DNA of 64,000 nucleotides from Flavobacterium sp. HSC-32F16 (GTDB taxonomy: Bacteria > Bacteroidota > Bacteroidia > Flavobacteriales > Flavobacteriaceae): assembly GCF_024171645.1 (NCBI RefSeq), contig NZ_JALKAC010000005.1, positions 248,001 through 312,000 of the forward strand, in the 5' to 3' direction. The translations under genes were made by a program, and so were the position numbers. Below are positions 59,462 to 64,000 of the stretch, in pieces. Under the pieces are notes generated by a model. The model searched no databases and was not told the origin of the DNA. It worked only from the letters and a program-made list of their open reading frames with translations. Every line of letters begins with the position of its first letter. The first letter of the stretch is position 1.

Positions 59462-61696
59462 TTATTTGATTGTAAAGTTGATTTCCTTTTTAATATCTCT
59501 TGATGAATTTCCAATTTTCAAACTATATTTTCCAGTTTCAACTACCCATTTTTTAGAAGCTACGTCATAATACGCTAATTCTTTTACAGGAAGTTTAATG
59601 CTAACCGTTTCAGATGATCCAGCTTTTACCAATACTTTTGCAAACCCTTTTAATTCTTTTGAAGCACGGGTTACTTTTGAATCTAATTTTGAAGAATACA
59701 CCTGAACAACTTCTTTCCCATCTGCTTTTCCTGTGTTTTTTACTTCAACAGAAACTGAAATAGTTTCATTTTGAGCATAAGACGTTTTATCTGTTTTAGC
59801 ATTTTCTAAAGCAAAAGTGGTGTATGATAATCCGTATCCGAAAGGATATAATGGAGCCACATTTTTTGTATCAAACCAACGGTATCCTACCAAAATTCCT
59901 TCAGCATAATTAACCGTTTTATCTCCTGGAAAGCTGTTTGTCGCGTGCGCTGGAGAATCCATTAGTTTTTTTGGCATTGTCCAAGGCAGTTTTCCTGACG
60001 GATTTACTTTTCCTAACAGAACATCGGCTAAAGCATTTCCTCCTTCAGAACCATTAAACCAAGTCCATACCAAAGCTGACGTTTTTTTACTGACTGCATC
60101 AATATCAAAAGGTGCTCCGGCAACAAAAACTACAATCGTTTTTGGATTTACGGCCAATACTTTTTGAATTAATTCTTCTTGCCCGAATGGCAATTTTAAA
60201 TCTCTTCTGTCTGATGCTTCTGTTTCATAATCACGGTTTGAACCGGCAAAAATAATTGCAACATCAGATTTCTTTGCTGCTTCAACCGCTTCCTGAACTT
60301 TTGCAGGATCTAACTGGTCTATTGTTACCGGACCGTTTGAAGTAATGTTTCCTAAGTTTCCTTTATTTTTTTCATCATAACGCTCTAAATATCCTTCGGC
60401 GTAATTGATTTTAACTGAAGATGGTAATCTGTTTTTTAAACCTTCAAGAGGTGTAATTTCTCTTTTGGTTTTTACGCCTGCCCCAAATCCGCCAAGAGCA
60501 TTTTTCTTTGTGGCATTATTTCCAATTACAGCAATAGATTTCACTCCGTCTAACTTTAAAGGCAGTACGTTGTTTTCATTTTTTAATAAAACCACTGATT
60601 CTGCAGCAATTTTGTAGGCATCCTGATAATGTGCTTCGGTTGAAATACTTCCTTTTACACGTTCTTTTCCGCCCATTGCTTTTACCTGAAATAATACGCG
60701 TAAAATTCTTTTTACGTGTTTATCGATTTCTGCTTCTGTGATTTCTTTATTTTTTGCTGCGGCGATTAATTTATCAGCAAGGAAAAATTCATTGAAAGGT
60801 TTTGGAGTTCCCATTTCAATATCCAATCCGTTTTCAAGTGATTTTACTGTAGAGTGCACCGCTGCCCAATCTGAAACTACAACGCCTTTAAACCCCCATT
60901 CGTCACGAAGGATTTTATTCAGCATATAATCGTTTTCACATAAATATTCTCCTCTAAATTTATTGTAAGCGCCCATTACGGCATAGGCATGACCTTCTTT
61001 AACGGCTGCTTCAAAAGTAGGCAGATAAATTTCACGAAGTGTACGCTCATCAATTTGCACATCAACAAAATCACGATTGGTTTCCTGATTGTTGGCTGCG
61101 TAATGTTTTATACAAGCCATTACGTCATTATCCTGTAAGCCTACAACCAAAGGCACTGTGATTTTTTTATTCAAAAATGGATCTTCAGTCATATATTCGT
61201 AAGTTCGTCCTCCAAGCGGCGTTCTTACAATATTAATTGCAGGAGAAAGTAACATATCTTTGTCTCTGGCGCGTAATTCCTGTCCTACACTATTCCCGAA
61301 AGTATAAGCCATTTCTGTATTCCATGTTGCGGCCAAAGCACCTCCTGCCGGATAATAAGTAGCAAAATCATTGGTTAAACCTGCCGGAGCCCAATTGTCA
61401 CGAGAAATTTCTTCACGAACACCAAGCGGTCCGTCGGCCATTTTTAGTTCCGGAATTCCCAAACGTTTTACACCGCCGCTGGTAAACATACTGTTTCCGT
61501 GCAGCATTCCAATTTTTTCCTCAAGTGTCATTTGAGAAACTAATTTATCTATTTCGGCATCGTATTCTGATCCGATTTCTTTTCCCTGATATTCTTTCTT
61601 AACAGATTCAGAACCTGAATTTTGTGTTTCATTTTTGCACGAAACAAAAAACATAAGCGTCAGCGCCGCTGAGAAGTATATAAATTTGTTTTTCAT
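59462..61696 (-). CDS. Glycoside hydrolase family 3 beta-glucosidase / beta-xylosidase
   Basis: A 744-residue lipoprotein (signal ending FFVSC). Layout is GH3 barrel, alpha/beta sandwich and C-terminal fibronectin-III-like domain. The nucleophile Asp lies in GVVVSDWAAVHS. Other blocks are KHYAANNQETNRDFVD, AYNKFRGEYLCEN, GRTYEYMTEDP and YPFGYGLSYTTF, which close BglX-type enzymes share. It should remove terminal beta-linked glucose or xylose from oligosaccharides. Coupled tightly (1 base) to the GH5 gene and 38 bases after GH39. Confidence 0.95.
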   Translation of the reverse strand: MKNKFIYFSAALTLMFFVSCKNETQNSGSESVKKEYQGKEIGSEYDAEIDKLVSQMTLEEKIGMLHGNSMFTSGGVKRLGIPELKMADGPLGVREEISRDNWAPAGLTNDFATYYPAGGALAATWNTEMAYTFGNSVGQELRARDKDMLLSPAINIVRTPLGGRTYEYMTEDPFLNKKITVPLVVGLQDNDVMACIKHYAANNQETNRDFVDVQIDERTLREIYLPTFEAAVKEGHAYAVMGAYNKFRGEYLCENDYMLNKILRDEWGFKGVVVSDWAAVHSTVKSLENGLDIEMGTPKPFNEFFLADKLIAAAKNKEITEAEIDKHVKRILRVLFQVKAMGGKERVKGSISTEAHYQDAYKIAAESVVLLKNENNVLPLKLDGVKSIAVIGNNATKKNALGGFGAGVKTKREITPLEGLKNRLPSSVKINYAEGYLERYDEKNKGNLGNITSNGPVTIDQLDPAKVQEAVEAAKKSDVAIIFAGSNRDYETEASDRRDLKLPFGQEELIQKVLAVNPKTIVVFVAGAPFDIDAVSKKTSALVWTWFNGSEGGNALADVLLGKVNPSGKLPWTMPKKLMDSPAHATNSFPGDKTVNYAEGILVGYRWFDTKNVAPLYPFGYGLSYTTFALENAKTDKTSYAQNETISVSVEVKNTGKADGKEVVQVYSSKLDSKVTRASKELKGFAKVLVKAGSSETVSIKLPVKELAYYDVASKKWVVETGKYSLKIGNSSRDIKKEINFTIK

Positions 61697-61734
61697 TGAT
61701 TGTGGTTTTTAGTTTTGAGATTATAGTTATAGAA

Positions 61735-63315
61735 TTACTGTTTTACAAATCTGAACATATAAACATCATTTTCGTTAATGGTAATTTCTCTGCTAAATGT
61801 TCCTTTTGCATCTATTTTTATTTTTTCTTTAGAGAGTAAACAATCTTTGTTTTTCTCTTTAAGAAGTTCTACTTGTTCTCTGCTAAGCTGTTTCGGGCTT
61901 TTCATCGCCATATAATCGGCATAAACATCATGTGTTTTGTACCCCACTTTGTAGATTTCCAGATCGTATTTTCCTTTTGCTAAATGGTCTAGTTCAATTT
62001 TCACAATACCTTTTGCTTTTGCTGGATTATCCTGAAGATAAAAGGTTTGATTTAAAACTTTATCACCCGGATGTGTATTGGTAAAATCCCAGAATAAAAG
62101 CTGCACATCACCTTTTTCATTTTTAGTTATCCACGAATTTTTATCTGCATTCTGAAGTTCTGTTTCTCCTAATTTATTCATCAAATAATAAGAGAAATAG
62201 GCTGGCTTTTTAATTCCCTGCGTATTCAACAATCCAAAACCGCCGTGAAAGGGTGTAAATCTTGGTCCGGCTTCTTCAAAAATATCAGTAAAAACCCAAT
62301 ATGACATTGAGTTTGCCGCATTTCCTACTTGTTTTATTTTCTGCAAAATATATGCTGCGGAATGATAACTATCGTGAATTGGATCTGCCGGTGTGTAAGA
62401 AGAGCTCCATTCTGTATAATGCAATTCTAAATTGGGTTTTACCGAAGCTTCGATTTGTTTTCTTGAATTTAAAATATCGCCGCTTACGCTGAATTCATCC
62501 TGACTCAAAATAGTTCCTGATGTGCCGAATTCATCCAGATATCCATGGTTTACACCGTAAGTATGTGTTGAAATAAAATCAATTGGTACTTTATTTTCTT
62601 CACAAAAAGCAATGGTTTCCGGAACCCATCCTGCACCTGCCGTTGCTGGTCCGCCAACTTTATACAATGAATTCACGGCTTTTACACCGCGGGCTGCATA
62701 ATCGTATAATTTAAAATATTCCTGTTGTGTTCCTGTCCAGAAACCTGGTGATAAATTCGGTTCATTCCAAACTTCAAAATACCATGTTTTTACTTCGTCA
62801 TCTCCATAACGTTCCTTAAAATGCTGAGTTAGATTTCGAACTAAATCTTCCCATTTTTTATAATCTTTTGGCGGCGTTACATTTCCCTTCCACCAAAAAA
62901 TAGTTTCTTTTCCGCTTGCCAATGCATTCGGCATAAAACCTAATTCTACAAACGGTTTCATTTTTAAACTAACAATATAATCAAACAAAACATCGACATA
63001 TTGGTAATTGTATTCTGGATTTCCTTTTTCGTCTTCGCGATAAACGGCCATATCGTCTGTCAATAAACCGTGCATTCTAATATATTTAAAGCCGCATTCT
63101 TTTTTAACCAATGCCAATTGCTGCTGCCAGTCGGCACGCAGACCTTCGTTTGCACGTCCGGCACCAATGCATTCTTTAAACATAGTGTTTAATTTTCCTG
63201 CTTCTTTATTGTAATCGACTTTTATGATTCGGTTTTCAGCATTACTGTTTTGTCCAAACAAATTAATATTGATTAGATTAACGAAAATCAGGAATGTTAT
63301 TAAAATTCTTTTCAT
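61735..63315 (-). CDS. Glycoside hydrolase family 39 beta-xylosidase-like enzyme
   Basis: A 526-residue exported enzyme (signal ending INLFGQ). The clan GH-A barrel shows WYFEVWNEPNLSPGFW with the acid/base Glu and LELHYTEWSSSYTP with the nucleophile Glu. HGLLTDDMAVYR and ISTHTYGVNHG are further GH39-type blocks. Members hydrolyse beta-xylosides, and some act on arabinose- or iduronate-linked substrates. First complete gene of the locus. It is followed by GH3 after 38 bases. Confidence 0.92.
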   Translation of the reverse strand: MKRILITFLIFVNLININLFGQNSNAENRIIKVDYNKEAGKLNTMFKECIGAGRANEGLRADWQQQLALVKKECGFKYIRMHGLLTDDMAVYREDEKGNPEYNYQYVDVLFDYIVSLKMKPFVELGFMPNALASGKETIFWWKGNVTPPKDYKKWEDLVRNLTQHFKERYGDDEVKTWYFEVWNEPNLSPGFWTGTQQEYFKLYDYAARGVKAVNSLYKVGGPATAGAGWVPETIAFCEENKVPIDFISTHTYGVNHGYLDEFGTSGTILSQDEFSVSGDILNSRKQIEASVKPNLELHYTEWSSSYTPADPIHDSYHSAAYILQKIKQVGNAANSMSYWVFTDIFEEAGPRFTPFHGGFGLLNTQGIKKPAYFSYYLMNKLGETELQNADKNSWITKNEKGDVQLLFWDFTNTHPGDKVLNQTFYLQDNPAKAKGIVKIELDHLAKGKYDLEIYKVGYKTHDVYADYMAMKSPKQLSREQVELLKEKNKDCLLSKEKIKIDAKGTFSREITINENDVYMFRFVKQ

Positions 63316-63405
63316 ATCTGTTCGGAATTACATTGGGTTAGACACACTGCTGTGCATCTCTACGAATTACGTTTCTATAAATTGTTCGTAATTGTTCTGT
63401 TGAGT

Positions 63406-63438
63406 AAACCTGACAGGTTTTTAAAACCTGTCAGGTTT
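63406..63438. terminator. Palindromic element between GH97 and GH39
   Basis: AAACCTGACAGGTTTT pairs with AAAACCTGTCAGGTTT (63406-63421 with 63423-63438). Strong hairpin, similar in design to 51632-51665. It probably attenuates or ends the GH97 transcript. The rest of the 142-base gap (63316-63457) shows no gene. Confidence 0.75.
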
Positions 63439-63457
63439 GACATTCTATATCTAAAAA

Positions 63458-64000
63458 TTACAATTTTTTAAATCTAATAGCTGTTCCGCCAGCTCCTCCT
63501 AATTTTAATTTCAGCGAATCGGATGATTTTACGGTTTTCTTCGAAATTGCAACTGCTTCCGGATTGTGTTTTTGATCTGTTCCTTCGGCATCAGCATAAA
63601 TCTGAGCTTCGTAATTTGCATTTTTATCTAAAAACGAAAGTGAAACTTCCAGTTCTCTTGGGTTTTCATTTGTGATACTTCCTAAAAACCAATCAGCGCT
63701 GTTTCTGTCTTTACGGGCTGTTGTGATGTATTGACCAATTTCTCCGTTTAATACTTTAGTATCTTCCCAATCTGTCGGTACATCTTTTAAGAATTGTAAA
63801 GCTGGTTTTCCTTCGTAGTTTTCAGGAAGATCAGCCAGCATTTGAATTGGAGAATAAGTGGTCACATAAATCGCCAATTGCTGACCAACGGTTCCCTGAA
63901 TTCTTTTTCCCGGATAACCTTGTTTTACCTCAACATCAAAAATTCCCGGTGTAAAATCCATTGGTCCCGAAAGTAATCTTGTAAACGGAATAATGCTTAA
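63458..64000 (-). CDS. Glycoside hydrolase family 97, C-terminal part (5' end outside window)
   Basis: The frame remains open to the window edge: codons from 64000 read LSIIPFTRLLSGPMDFTPG, so the ATG at 63961 is internal. About 180 residues of a roughly 650-700 residue enzyme are seen. The region YVTTYSPIQMLADLPENYEG and WEDTKVLNGEIGQYITTARK followed by DWFLGSITNENPRELEVSL is the distinctive end of the GH97 barrel and its C-terminal beta-sandwich. Family members are alpha-glucosidases (SusB-like, inverting) or alpha-galactosidases (retaining). The catalytic residues lie outside the window, so the mechanism cannot be told. Confidence 0.92.
   Translation of the reverse strand, partial: LSIIPFTRLLSGPMDFTPGIFDVEVKQGYPGKRIQGTVGQQLAIYVTTYSPIQMLADLPENYEGKPALQFLKDVPTDWEDTKVLNGEIGQYITTARKDRNSADWFLGSITNENPRELEVSLSFLDKNANYEAQIYADAEGTDQKHNPEAVAISKKTVKSSDSLKLKLGGAGGTAIRFKKL

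Noticed and set aside
1..64000. CRISPR arrays, tRNA or rRNA genes, prophage or transposase genes
   Set aside because: I saw no regularly spaced identical repeats, no tRNA-like cloverleaf sequence with CCA context, and no integrase, transposase or phage structural genes. Repeats present are intergenic words and palindromes only.

Overview
The window reads as chromosomal DNA of a Bacteroidota bacterium, most likely Flavobacterium or a close relative. It is AT-rich. It carries TonB-dependent receptors with CarboxypepD_reg-like N-termini, DUF4876 and DUF6850-type proteins, BACON and SASA carbohydrate-active enzymes, MORN/YwqK repeat proteins, and promoters of the form TTG-N19-TAnnTTTG. I see no CRISPR array, tRNA, rRNA or intact insertion sequence.

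Layout. (1) 1-13,100, plus strand: the 3' end of uvrC, a patatin outer-membrane phospholipase, the tyrosine-catabolic pair hmgA and hppD split by a four-helix-bundle gene between duplicated intergenic repeats, a candidate small RNA, DUF3108, a tryptophan 2,3-dioxygenase-family gene, an M23 peptidase and pgi. (2) 13,400-20,900: a solitary TonB receptor, small envelope genes, then yicC, gmk, a second four-helix-bundle gene and nadD. (3) 20,990-32,500, minus strand: a dense run of 15 genes devoted to NAD+, ADP-ribose and nucleotide chemistry, headed by a Nudix-winged-helix regulator of the NrtR type. In transcription order: PRPP-synthetase-like, PARG-like, coiled-coil protein, VWA protein, adenylosuccinate-synthetase-like, NADAR, macrodomain, KptA, ADP-ribosylglycohydrolase, metallophosphoesterase, deoxyribosyltransferase-like, second ADP-ribosylglycohydrolase, unknown 102-aa protein, NAMPT. 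The promoter is flanked by two matching 21-bp inverted repeats whose centres lie 52 bp apart. This is the most interesting system in the window. (4) 32,600-40,100: PKD lipoprotein, LysR regulator divergent from a DJ-1/PfpI protein, YqhD-like alcohol dehydrogenase, a large MORN-repeat protein and gpsA. (5) 40,500-47,250: a four-gene operon of TonB receptor, DUF4876 lipoprotein, DUF6850-like barrel and dihaem cytochrome-c peroxidase. (6) 47,460-51,620: pheS, small conserved unknowns and cvpA. (7) 51,700-64,000, minus strand: a hemicellulose-degradation locus (GH95, GH43, SASA esterase, GH5 with BACON, GH3, GH39 and the C-terminus of a GH97). SusC/SusD are not in view.

The NAD+ island appears to combine removal of ADP-ribose from protein, nucleic acid or small molecules (PARG-like, two DraG-type, macrodomain, NADAR, KptA) with rebuilding of NAD+ (Prs-like plus NAMPT). 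The regulator belongs to a family that senses ADP-ribose. No ADP-ribosyltransferase is visible, so the island looks like a repair or counter-depletion module. Whether NAMPT and the Prs-like protein use PRPP and NMN, or an ADP-ribose-pyrophosphate route as in phage NAD+ reconstitution, cannot be settled from sequence alone.

Many intergenic spacers are built from short repeated words arranged as inverted repeats. Several Rho-independent terminators and Bacteroidota -7 boxes are visible.
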